48,584 nt of DNA from Bacteroidia bacterium (GTDB taxonomy: Bacteria > Bacteroidota > Bacteroidia > Bacteroidales > UBA932). Under the pieces are notes generated by a model. That model was not told where the DNA came from and searched no databases. It worked only from the letters and a program-made list of their open reading frames with translations. The number at the start of each line of letters is the position of its first letter. Position 1 is the first letter of the stretch. Made by a program: the position numbers and the translations under genes. Location: positions 1-48,584 of the forward strand of contig JAUMVX010000017.1 of the NCBI GenBank assembly GCA_030529945.1, given 5' to 3'. This document shows, piece after piece, positions 1-7,567 of the stretch.

Positions 1-630
1 ATCAGGGAGCGTCTCGACCTCAAGTTTGACATCGCTGCCTTGAGACGTATATAACGGCAAAAGTCCTTTCATCGGATCATAGTCCCGCCCTCCGCGAATC
101 CATCTTGTGACAATCCTTATGGCGCTTCCGTTAAAACGGTACGTATTAAGCAGCATCTTGTACTTCGTAGAAGCGCCCTCTTTCGCATCGACAACACTTT
201 TTATGTGAGAGTTCAGGTAGTAATACCGATGCAGAGAAGAGGTTCTATCCCTCTCCGTCTTGTATTCAAACATTTCGTCGAGACTTATCTCAAACATAAC
301 TGCCTGTGGAGTATATCTGTCCAATATTGTGTTGATTAAAGCACAGTTGTAACTCAAAAAGTGACCATCTGCGCCGAGATTGTAAGCGTCTGTTCTCAGT
401 GAATCGCCGATGACCTCCGGGAGATAGTGATGATGCGCCCGCGAAGATCCGAGGATAAGCAGCGGACTTTCAACTTGCTTGACCGAGTAGTGAATATGTG
501 CTATTTCACACCCGTTATTTGGGACCTTATCCAATAGGGCATCCAGAGCCTTGCCGATGATAAAGTCCAGAATGATGAAAGAACAGACGACAACAATTGT
601 GGAAAAGATAAATCCGGAAAACTCTTTCAT
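1..630 (-). CDS. SGNH-hydrolase-like membrane-anchored protein (3' end outside window)
   Basis: An uninterrupted minus-strand frame of 210 codons runs from an ATG at 630 off the left edge. Residues about 6-26 form an N-terminal hydrophobic segment. A GSSRAHHHY motif at residues 61-69 resembles the block I serine region of SGNH/GDSL-like proteins of the DltD/AlgX/AlgJ type. It starts 5 nt after the stop of the MBOAT gene, so the two are surely co-transcribed. MBOAT plus SGNH partner is the usual arrangement for O-acylation of extracellular polysaccharide, so it probably accepts or transfers the acyl group on the periplasmic side. The C-terminal Asp-His block would lie outside the window, so activity cannot be judged. 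Confidence 0.75.
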   Translation of the reverse strand, partial: MKEFSGFIFSTIVVVCSFIILDFIIGKALDALLDKVPNNGCEIAHIHYSVKQVESPLLILGSSRAHHHYLPEVIGDSLRTDAYNLGADGHFLSYNCALINTILDRYTPQAVMFEISLDEMFEYKTERDRTSSLHRYYYLNSHIKSVVDAKEGASTKYKMLLNTYRFNGSAIRIVTRWIRGGRDYDPMKGLLPLYTSQGSDVKLEVETLPD

Positions 631-635
631 ATCGC

Positions 636-2054
636 TCAGAATTGGAAATAAATGAATGATGCCCCGTCAAGTTCCCCCATAAGAAGGATATAACTGATTA
701 GGGCCACGCAGGTGGCGTAACGGATTACAGTATGTCTGCTGCTCAGCAGACGGATTCCGGAGTGATACTCGTCCACATAATCCTTGACAAACAGAATGAC
801 CATAGAAAGAGAGGCAGGTACCAGCGAGTAGTCAAGGAAAGGCATCCCGAAATCGGTGATTATTTTACCGATAACCGTCACCGCCTCTTCGGTTGTGCCC
901 ATACGGAAGAAGACCCAGGTCAGCGAAACAAGGCAGAAAGTGACGATAATCCTTATGGCATTGCCCGGACACGGCCGGTCAGGGATGGACTTGAGACGCT
1001 TGCCGTAGAGCAGACGCTCGAGAATCATCAGAGCAGAGTGCAGCGCTCCCCAAATGATGAATGTGTATGCCGCGCCGTGCCAGAGTCCGCTGATGAGAAA
1101 AACAATCAGGGTGTTTAATGCCCATCGTGTTTTCTTCACTCGGCTGCCGCCGAGCGGGAAGTAGATGTAGTCGCGGAACCACGTTGTCAGCGAAATGTGC
1201 CATCTGCGCCAGAATTCCGTTACTGTTCGTGAGAAATACGGCCGTCTGAAATTCTCCGGCAGGTCGATACCCAGAAGTTTACCCGATCCAATGGCGATCA
1301 GGGAATAGCCGGAGAAATCAGCATAAATCTGTATCGTGTACAGAATTGACGCGAGAAGCAGCGTGGTTCCTCCGTGCTCGTCTACACTGTCATATACGGT
1401 GTCAATGTAAACGCCTAAGCAGTCTGCTACACATAGTTTTACGAAAAGTCCCCAGAGAATGGCCTTTATGCCGGTAGCGGCCTTGTCATAGGAAAACACT
1501 CTTCGTGCACAATACTGCGGAAGCTGGGTTGTCGCCCTGCTGATAGGACCGCTCAGCAGGGAGGGGAAGAACGTCACAAAGGCAAAATACGCCAACCAAT
1601 CATATGTCGGTTCGACAGTCTGTCGATAGACATCGATGCAGTAGCTCAAAGCGGAGAAAGTATAAAAGCTGATGCCGACAGGGAGGATGATTTTCAGCGT
1701 GGAGAATCTGATATGCAGTCCGAACAGCGACAGAAGGTCGGTGAAAGAGTCCACGAAAAAGTTGAAATACTTAAAATACGCCAGCATACCGAGGTTCACG
1801 ACAAGCGACAGCAGAAGCAGCGCCATCCGCGCTTTCTTTTCTGATACGGCCGCCATCCGGCGTCCAATGTAGAATGTCGATCCTGCCGTAATCAAGAGCA
1901 GTACAAGGAACTTCCAGTCCCAGAAAGCATAGAAAGCCAAGCTGGAGACAAGCAGAAAGGCATTCTGAAGAGTCTTGTTGCGGCTGAATATGAGCCAATA
2001 CAGCAGAAATACCGTTGGCAGGAACAATAGATAGTTAAAAGACGTCAATGACAT
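636..2054 (-). CDS. MBOAT family membrane-bound O-acyltransferase (AlgI/DltB-like)
   Basis: A 472-residue polytopic membrane protein typical in length for the AlgI/DltB/PatA group. The family signature lies at about residues 282-303 (WRRWHISL, then FRDYIYFPLGG), and the near-invariant catalytic His is H326 in SGLWHGAAYTF, with H286 as the second conserved His. Such enzymes move acetyl or other acyl groups across the inner membrane onto surface glycans, together with an SGNH partner, which follows immediately at 630. The substrate cannot be read from sequence. The start is an ATG at 2054, about 50 nt downstream of a structured leader RNA that ends in a terminator-like hairpin, so expression may be set by attenuation. 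The gene is more AT-rich than the housekeeping genes to its right. Confidence 0.9.
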   Translation of the reverse strand: MSLTSFNYLLFLPTVFLLYWLIFSRNKTLQNAFLLVSSLAFYAFWDWKFLVLLLITAGSTFYIGRRMAAVSEKKARMALLLLSLVVNLGMLAYFKYFNFFVDSFTDLLSLFGLHIRFSTLKIILPVGISFYTFSALSYCIDVYRQTVEPTYDWLAYFAFVTFFPSLLSGPISRATTQLPQYCARRVFSYDKAATGIKAILWGLFVKLCVADCLGVYIDTVYDSVDEHGGTTLLLASILYTIQIYADFSGYSLIAIGSGKLLGIDLPENFRRPYFSRTVTEFWRRWHISLTTWFRDYIYFPLGGSRVKKTRWALNTLIVFLISGLWHGAAYTFIIWGALHSALMILERLLYGKRLKSIPDRPCPGNAIRIIVTFCLVSLTWVFFRMGTTEEAVTVIGKIITDFGMPFLDYSLVPASLSMVILFVKDYVDEYHSGIRLLSSRHTVIRYATCVALISYILLMGELDGASFIYFQF

Positions 2055-2102
2055 CGTGCATTTATCGGTTCTGGACAGCCAGCTTCGGTGATGCCGTCAG
2101 TA

Positions 2103-2306
2103 ACAAAAAAAGTGTGGAGCCGATTTCGTCTATCTCCAAGAAGGTTGTGGTAGAACCTGAAAGTAAATAAACGGAAACAATCCCCACACCTGTATCGTCG
2201 AGTGTAGAATACACGCAAGCGAATACAGATGAACCACATTTTCTTGGAAGGATAGTGCGAAAACACTTTCATCAAATATGTCTGTTCAGACGCAATTGCC
2301 CTGAAC
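2103..2306 (-). ncRNA. Structured leader RNA 1 (candidate attenuator upstream of MBOAT gene)
   Basis: Read on the minus strand: 5' hairpin (GTTCAG 2306-2301 with CTGAAC 2289-2284); a second small hairpin (AGTG/CACT within 2267-2254); TCCTT; a long-range stem P1 (TCCAAGAA 2248-2241 with TTCTTGGA 2142-2135); stem P2 (TGTGGT/ACCACA, 2238-2233 with 2151-2146); inner stem CTGTAT/ATACAG (2228-2223 with 2195-2190); apical hairpin GTGTA-TTC-TACAC (2214-2202). The 3' end is a GGAG/CTCC hairpin (2137-2134 with 2119-2116) followed by seven U (2111-2105). The terminator's 5' arm overlaps the 3' strand of P1, so the two pairings exclude each other. The architecture matches the leader at 16590-16804. Structures were found by eye; the family is not recognised. 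Confidence 0.45.
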
Positions 2307-2310
2307 GGTG

Positions 2311-2318
2311 CTAAGGTA
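2311..2318 (-). promoter_or_regulatory. Putative -7 box of leader RNA 1 / MBOAT operon
   Basis: The minus strand reads TACCTTAG, one base off the Bacteroidetes -7 consensus TAnnTTTG. It sits just before the first hairpin of the leader RNA. No convincing -33 TTTG was found 19-21 nt upstream. Confidence 0.4.
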
Positions 2319-2344
2319 AGAAAAATAATTGGAAATCAGCTTCT

Positions 2345-2358
2345 GAACAGTACTGTTC
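2345..2358. promoter_or_regulatory. Perfect 14-bp palindrome, possible operator
   Basis: GAACAGTACTGTTC is a perfect dyad about 30 bp upstream of the putative -7 box at 2311-2318, in the otherwise gene-free stretch 2319-2527. The rest of that stretch holds only the terminator hairpin at 2418-2454 and the short repeats at 2481-2540. Its role is unknown; a regulator site for the MBOAT operon is possible. Confidence 0.3.
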
Positions 2359-2417
2359 CTTGCATTAAAAAAGCGGGTAACTTGTCTTTGATGGTCAAGG
2401 CAGAATCTGAGGCTTGA

Positions 2418-2454
2418 TTTCGGGGTGAAAAACGGCCGTTTTTTCACCCCGAAA
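2418..2454. terminator. GGGTGAAAAA-type hairpin, terminator of the PD40-SPOR gene
   Basis: Near-perfect inverted repeat TTTCGGGGTGAAAAA, spacer CGGCCG, then TTTTTTCACCCCGAAA, about 75 nt after the stop of the gene ending at 2528. The A/T-rich inner stem gives a U-run on either strand. It belongs with two similar hairpins at 45737-45827. Confidence 0.65.
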
Positions 2455-2480
2455 CCTTTTTGATGTCGGGCGGGCCGGGG

Positions 2481-2540
2481 ATTATGCCGGGATGTGGGCA
2501 GTGGATTATGCCAGGCTGCGGCGGAGATTATTCCAGGCTG
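2481..2540. repeat. Short imperfect tandem repeat over the stop codon of the PD40-SPOR gene
   Basis: The plus strand has ATTATGCC at 2481, ATTATGCC at 2505 and ATTATTCC at 2527, each followed by a G-rich stretch, giving periods of 24 and 22 bp. The rightmost copy carries the stop codon at 2528-2530, so the other two are decayed copies of the gene's last codons lying beyond the stop. Confidence 0.45.
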
Positions 2541-4348
2541 CGGGCCTGGAGGACGGAGATGGGGCTGCGGTCTTTCAGGGCGGTGATGAAGGCGGAGCGG
2601 AAGCCCAGGGTGCGGACTCTGTTCAGATGGGACAGGGCTTCGGAGTAGGAGCGGAAGGCTCCGACCGAATAGACGTATCTGCCGGAGGAGTCCAGAAAGA
2701 CCGGATTCAGGCCGCGAAGCTCCCTCGCATCCGCCTCTCTGGCGGAAGACATAATCTGTATCTGATAGATGATGCCGTCCGGCAGGGCGGTGGCGGCATC
2801 CAGAATCTGGCTTTCCGCCCCGATGCGGAAAGTGAGGTCGTATATCGGTTCCGGCTGCAGGATGTTCATAACCGGAGCTTCTCCCATAGAATGACGGATG
2901 AAGCGCAGCTGCGCTTCGGGTGCCTCATCGGATGTCACCGCCGCCGCGCCCTGTTCCGGTGAAGGGGCCATCAGACTTTCGGGGTCGATCACCACACCCT
3001 TTTCCAGAAACTCCATCTCAGTCGCCTGCAGAGCCTTCACAGCCTCGCCGAGGGACTTCTGAAGCGGAATCAGCTCCATCTCTTTATTAAGGATGATAGA
3101 GGACAGCTGCTTGCGCTCTTCCTCCGATGCAGTGGCAAGAGAGGCCCTGAGCGCATCGAGTTCCGCAGAAAAGGCGCTGAGGCTGTCCCGCAGACTGCGG
3201 ACAGTATTCATCCGGTCCAGATAGGAAGACATATCTTCCCCCATTGGACGCGGAGCGGCCTCGGAGAGGGAAGGAGAAGGATTGGACGGCGGAGCCGGAC
3301 GCGCACTGCCGGGCTCGAGTGCGGCAAGACGTCGAAGGTCGGAGGGTTCCGTTACTGCCGAGTGCAGCGGAAGAGAGTCGTATTCAAGCACATAGACTAT
3401 GACGCTGTCGCGGCTGCAGTCTCGGTTCGAAGCGAAAATGGTGTAGCGGCCGTCTTCGGAATTGAAGTAGAGAAAGTCGTCGTAGGGCGAAGAGTAGGGG
3501 AAACCGAGGTTCATCGGAGTGTCCCAGTCGCGCGTGCGCTCGTTCCAATGCGAGACGTACAGGTCATAGCCGCCCATTCCGTAGAGGCCGGCGGAAGCGA
3601 AGTAGAGAGACTTGCCGTCCTCGCTCAGAACCGGGAAAATCTCGTCGTGCGCAGTCGTCATCTCTTCGTTCACGAGGCTTGGGACTGACCACGCGGTGTC
3701 TTGATTCTCAGTATGGTAGATATTGTATATGCCGCTTGCGTCCGGGGCGCTGAAGTACAGGTGCTCCGCTCCTGCCGGGATGTAGCTCGCGCGCACGAGA
3801 GGGTGCGTGGCGGCGGAGTCGAGACAGTTAGGCAGCGCCCGCCAGCTGCTGTCGCGCATCGGGTAATACAGAAAGAAGTCTTCTATAGAGAAGCACTTGC
3901 GTGCAATGACCGTAGGCCTGCTGCAATAGTCGCTCATACTCAGACCGTTGCGCGAGAGGAGCAGTCGCTCTTCGATGCTGTCGCGCTCGAGCGAGTCCGT
4001 GCAGGCGTCCAGCGCAGTTTCCAGCACTCTGACCGAGGATGCGAATTCGTAGCGGAGCCGCAGAGAATCTCCCGCCGCGCGGAGTGCGGACACGGAAACG
4101 TTTCTGCGCCGCCCCATACTCTCCCGGAGCGAGTCCACTTTCGATTTCAGCAGGTTCTCGCGGAGGACGGATCCGGTGGAGTCGGTCACGTGCGCTCCGG
4201 CTGCGATGCCCGGGGAACCCTCTATGGAAACTTGCGCCCTTACGCTGATGTCCGTGGAGTCCGCCGCGACAGTCTGCGCTCCGGCGGTGATGTCCGTGCA
4301 GCACAGAACTGCGCAGATCAGCGGTAGAAATATGTCACGCACTATCAT
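2528..4348 (-). CDS. Secreted PD40 beta-propeller protein with C-terminal SPOR-like domain
   Basis: A 606-residue protein with an N-terminal signal peptide (about residues 1-24, ending in TAGAQ). Residues about 190-330 carry PD40/WD40-like propeller repeats, visible as FPVLSEDGKSLYFAS and YDDFLYFNSEDGRYTIFASN. A Gln/Glu/Leu-rich likely coiled coil covers about 375-450. The last 80 residues (from IYQIQIMSS to FITALKD) look like a SPOR domain, which binds denuded peptidoglycan glycan strands. PD40 proteins with OmpA or SPOR modules are common periplasmic or outer-membrane cell-wall-associated proteins in Bacteroidetes. The OmpA domain found in many relatives is absent. The ATG at 4348 lies 19 nt after a perfect -7 box. 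Biological role unknown. Confidence 0.75.
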   Translation of the reverse strand: MIVRDIFLPLICAVLCCTDITAGAQTVAADSTDISVRAQVSIEGSPGIAAGAHVTDSTGSVLRENLLKSKVDSLRESMGRRRNVSVSALRAAGDSLRLRYEFASSVRVLETALDACTDSLERDSIEERLLLSRNGLSMSDYCSRPTVIARKCFSIEDFFLYYPMRDSSWRALPNCLDSAATHPLVRASYIPAGAEHLYFSAPDASGIYNIYHTENQDTAWSVPSLVNEEMTTAHDEIFPVLSEDGKSLYFASAGLYGMGGYDLYVSHWNERTRDWDTPMNLGFPYSSPYDDFLYFNSEDGRYTIFASNRDCSRDSVIVYVLEYDSLPLHSAVTEPSDLRRLAALEPGSARPAPPSNPSPSLSEAAPRPMGEDMSSYLDRMNTVRSLRDSLSAFSAELDALRASLATASEEERKQLSSIILNKEMELIPLQKSLGEAVKALQATEMEFLEKGVVIDPESLMAPSPEQGAAAVTSDEAPEAQLRFIRHSMGEAPVMNILQPEPIYDLTFRIGAESQILDAATALPDGIIYQIQIMSSAREADARELRGLNPVFLDSSGRYVYSVGAFRSYSEALSHLNRVRTLGFRSAFITALKDRSPISVLQARSLE

Positions 4349-4367
4349 TGTGGAAGGAATCGGACTG

Positions 4368-4425
4368 CAAAAGTACGAAAAGGATGGAATAAAATTTCTT
4401 TGCTTGGAAAAAAATCGTAAATTTG
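4368..4425. promoter_or_regulatory. Divergent promoters between the PD40-SPOR gene and secDF
   Basis: A minus-strand -7 box TACTTTTG lies at 4375-4368, 19 nt before the ATG at 4348. A plus-strand -7 box TAAATTTG lies at 4418-4425, 41 nt before the secDF ATG. Neither has a clear -33 TTTG at the 19-21 nt spacing. Confidence 0.6.
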
Positions 4426-4466
4426 CACCCTATTTTGCCGATATGTCAATTAAAAAACTATAAAAA

Positions 4467-7400
4467 ATGCAAAGTAAAGGCGCTATTAGGCTTGTGGCCA
4501 TTCTGCTGGCTATCGCCTGCCTCTGGCAGCTGTCTTTCACTCTCGTGACGGATATCCACGAGAAGAAGGCCGTGAAGTTTGCCGAGAAGGCAGCCGTCGC
4601 CGCACAGAACTCGGCGGCATTCAGCAAAGTTCCGGAAGGGGAGCAGGCATACTACCTGGACTCCATCCGCAAAGAGCAGAACAGATGGTACACTGACTCC
4701 ATCTCTTCGCGGAAAGTATATTTCGGTTACACCTTCAAGGAAGTCAAGGCCAAGGAGATAAACCTCGGTCTGGACCTCAAGGGAGGTATGAACGTAATGC
4801 TGCAGGTGCAGCTTCAGGACCTCGTCAAGGCTCTCGCGGGAGAGAACCAGACTCCGGAATTCCTCACGGCCCTGAATCTTGCCAAGGAGCGTAGCGTCAA
4901 CTCCCAGTCCGACTACATCACCCTCTTCGGAGAGGCCTGGAAGGAAGTCGGCGGCGGACAGAGACTTGCACAGATTTTCGGCACATACGAGATGAGGGAC
5001 CAGATCAAGCCGGAGTCCACGGACGAGGCTGTTCTTTCCGTCATCAAGGCTGAGGCCGAGAGCGCTGTGGCCAACTCCTTCAACGTTCTCCGTAACCGTA
5101 TCGACCGTTTCGGCGTGACTCAGCCGTCCATCCAGAAGCTCGGAAACACAGGACGCATCCTCGTCGAGCTTCCTGGCGTAAAGGAGCCTGAGCGTGTCCG
5201 CAAGCTGCTCCAGGGCACTGCGTCCCTCGAGTTCTGGACCACATACGACAACTCCGAAATCTATCCTTTCCTCGCTGAGGCCAATTCCCTTCTCGCGGAA
5301 ATTCTCGCGGATGAGGAAGTTCCCGCAGCAGAGCAGACAGCTTCCGAGACCAAGACGGACGTAGTTTCCGAAGAGCTTGCCGCACAGAATGAGGAAGCCG
5401 GCGCAGTTTCGTCGAAGCAGAACCCTCTCTTCTCCCTCCTCCAGCCTTCACAGGCCAGAGGAAACGCCTGCATCGGCTATGCAGCCGCTACGGACACGGC
5501 AGCCATCAACAAGCTCCTCGCTATGCCTCAGGTAAAGGATGTCCTTCCTGCGGAGTTCAAGGCGATGTGGTCGGTAAAGCCGTCCCAGTATTTCAGCACG
5601 GACAACATCTTCGAGCTCGTAGCCATCAAGGCGTCCTCGCGTGACGGCAAGGCCCCTCTCGACGGAGGTGTAGTAACGGACGCACGCGTCCAATACGAAA
5701 ATGCGCGCGGCGGCGAGCCGAGCGTTTCTATGACGATGAACGCCGAGGGTGCGAACACCTGGGCGCGTCTGACCAAGGAGAACATCGGCAAGCAGATCGC
5801 CATCGTCCTCGACGGTACGGTTTATTCTTATCCTACCGTACAGGGTGAAATCACCGGCGGCAGCTCTTCCATCACCGGCCACTTCGATGTGGAGGAGGCG
5901 ACTGACCTTACGAACGTCCTCAAGTCCGGTAAGCTCCCGGCACCTGCCACCATCGTTCAGGAGCAGGTAGTGGGACCTTCCCTCGGAGCCGAATCCATCC
6001 GCAAGGGTATCGTTTCATTCGTGATAGCGTTCCTGCTCGTCCTCGTGTATATGGTATTCTTCTATCGGGGAGCCGGTCTCGTGGCGGACTTCGCGCTTCT
6101 GACGAACGTGCTTCTGCTTCTCGGAACCCTCGCTTCATTCGGAGCCGTACTGACGCTGCCGGGTATCGCCGGTCTCGTCTTGACTATGGGTATGGCCGTG
6201 GATGCGAACGTTATCATATATGAGCGTATCAAGGAGGAGCTCAAGGCCGGAAAGGGTATGGCGAAAGCCATCCACGACGGCTTCTCGAACGCCTATTCAG
6301 CCATCATCGACGGTCAGGTGACCACATTGCTCACCGGTCTGGTGCTGTTCTTCTTCGGCTCGGGTCCTGTAAAGGGCTTCGCCACCACTCTCGTAATAGG
6401 TATCATCACTTCGATGCTCACCGCCATCTTCATCACGAGACTCGTATTCGACACCCGCGTGAACAAGGGCAAGAACATCACTTTCGAGAACAACCTCACC
6501 AAGAACTTCCTGAAGAACACTCACGTCAACTTCCTCAGCGGACGCAAGTACTCTTATACGATATCGGGTATCATCATTCTCATCTGCATCGGCTCGATGT
6601 GCTTCAAGGGCTTCACCTATGGAGTGGACTTCACCGGAGGCCGCACATACGTGGTGCGTTTCGACCAGCCTGTCACGGCTGAGAATATCCGCGAGGCCTG
6701 CATCGAAGAGTTCGACGGCGCAGTCGAGGTCAAGCAGTTCGGCGGCGAGTCCCAGATGAAGATCACTACGGCCTACAAGGTCGAGGACGAGTCCACGGCA
6801 GTCGATACCGAAATCGAAGGCAAGCTCTTCCACGCCCTCAAGCCGTTCTTCTTCGAGGACCTCAGCCTCAGCGAGTTCACCTCCACACTGGAGAACCCTA
6901 ACGGTATCATCAGTTCCGACAAGGTGGGCGCGTCCATCGCCAGCGATATGAAGAGGTCCGCCATCTTCTCGGTATTCCTCTCCCTGCTCGTGATATTCGC
7001 CTACATCGCGTTCCGTTTCCGCGGCTGGACCTGGGGTCTGGGCGGTGTGGTTTCACTGGCGCACACCACCATCATCGTCATAGGCTTCTTCTCCCTCTTC
7101 TCGGGAATCCTGCCGTTTAACCTTGACGTGGACCAGACGTTCATCGCGGCCGTGCTGACCATCATCGGTTATGCCATCAACGATAACGTGGTAATCTTCG
7201 ACCGTATCCGTGAGAATCTCGGGCTGCATCCTAACGATGATTTCAGAGAGACCGTGAACAAGTCCCTGAACGCGACCCTCACCCGTACGGTGAACACCTC
7301 GGTATCTACGCTCCTCCCAATGCTCGCCATAGCGTTCTTCGGAGGCGAGTCCATCAGAGGTCTGTCAGTCGCTCTGGTAATCGGTATCGTCATCGGAACT

Positions 7401-7481
7401 TATGCTTCCATTATGATCGGTACTCCGATTATGTACGATGCCACTATGAGCAAGAGGAAGAAACTTGCTGCGAAGAAGTAA
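4467..7481 (+). CDS. secDF: Protein translocase SecDF fusion
   Basis: A 1004-residue fused SecD-SecF, the usual form in Bacteroidetes. It works with SecYEG and uses the proton gradient to pull exported proteins through the inner membrane. An N-terminal membrane segment is followed by the SecD signature LGLDLKGG (D103), the large periplasmic P1 domain, a second SecD transmembrane block (about 505-670) with GMAVDANVIIYERIKEE, then the SecF half from about 690 with YGVDFTGGR and AINDNVVIFDRIRE. A low-complexity Glu/Ala-rich insert (about 275-320) interrupts the SecD periplasmic part. The ATG at 4467 has an A-rich leader rather than a Shine-Dalgarno, as usual in this phylum. Monocistronic, closed by a strong terminator at 7504. 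Confidence 0.97.
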   Translation: MQSKGAIRLVAILLAIACLWQLSFTLVTDIHEKKAVKFAEKAAVAAQNSAAFSKVPEGEQAYYLDSIRKEQNRWYTDSISSRKVYFGYTFKEVKAKEINLGLDLKGGMNVMLQVQLQDLVKALAGENQTPEFLTALNLAKERSVNSQSDYITLFGEAWKEVGGGQRLAQIFGTYEMRDQIKPESTDEAVLSVIKAEAESAVANSFNVLRNRIDRFGVTQPSIQKLGNTGRILVELPGVKEPERVRKLLQGTASLEFWTTYDNSEIYPFLAEANSLLAEILADEEVPAAEQTASETKTDVVSEELAAQNEEAGAVSSKQNPLFSLLQPSQARGNACIGYAAATDTAAINKLLAMPQVKDVLPAEFKAMWSVKPSQYFSTDNIFELVAIKASSRDGKAPLDGGVVTDARVQYENARGGEPSVSMTMNAEGANTWARLTKENIGKQIAIVLDGTVYSYPTVQGEITGGSSSITGHFDVEEATDLTNVLKSGKLPAPATIVQEQVVGPSLGAESIRKGIVSFVIAFLLVLVYMVFFYRGAGLVADFALLTNVLLLLGTLASFGAVLTLPGIAGLVLTMGMAVDANVIIYERIKEELKAGKGMAKAIHDGFSNAYSAIIDGQVTTLLTGLVLFFFGSGPVKGFATTLVIGIITSMLTAIFITRLVFDTRVNKGKNITFENNLTKNFLKNTHVNFLSGRKYSYTISGIIILICIGSMCFKGFTYGVDFTGGRTYVVRFDQPVTAENIREACIEEFDGAVEVKQFGGESQMKITTAYKVEDESTAVDTEIEGKLFHALKPFFFEDLSLSEFTSTLENPNGIISSDKVGASIASDMKRSAIFSVFLSLLVIFAYIAFRFRGWTWGLGGVVSLAHTTIIVIGFFSLFSGILPFNLDVDQTFIAAVLTIIGYAINDNVVIFDRIRENLGLHPNDDFRETVNKSLNATLTRTVNTSVSTLLPMLAIAFFGGESIRGLSVALVIGIVIGTYASIMIGTPIMYDATMSKRKKLAAKK

Positions 7482-7503
7482 GTGATTCTTACAATATTTT
7501 TAG

Positions 7504-7537
7504 CGGCCGCCCTTTCACGGGGCGGCCGTTTTTTTTT
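7504..7537 (+). terminator. Rho-independent terminator of secDF
   Basis: CGGCCGCCC (7504-7512) pairs with GGGCGGCCG (7520-7528) across a 7-nt loop, followed by nine T (7529-7537). Confidence 0.9.
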
Positions 7538-7544
7538 AACTTTG
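7513..7544 (+). promoter_or_regulatory. dnaE promoter nested in the secDF terminator
   Basis: TAACTTTG at 7537-7544 is a perfect -7 box, starting on the last T of the terminator run. TTTC at 7513-7516, in the hairpin loop, is 20 nt upstream and could be the -33 box (TTTG consensus). The ATG follows 23 nt after the -7 box. Confidence 0.6.
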
Positions 7545-7567
7545 TCTTCCCGTAAGAAACAAAGCCT

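Noticed and set aside
2284..2306. GTTCAG/CTGAAC inverted repeat as an invertible-promoter (phase variation) site
   Set aside because: Arms are only 6 bp and 11 nt apart and do not flank a promoter; a 5' hairpin in a leader RNA fits better.
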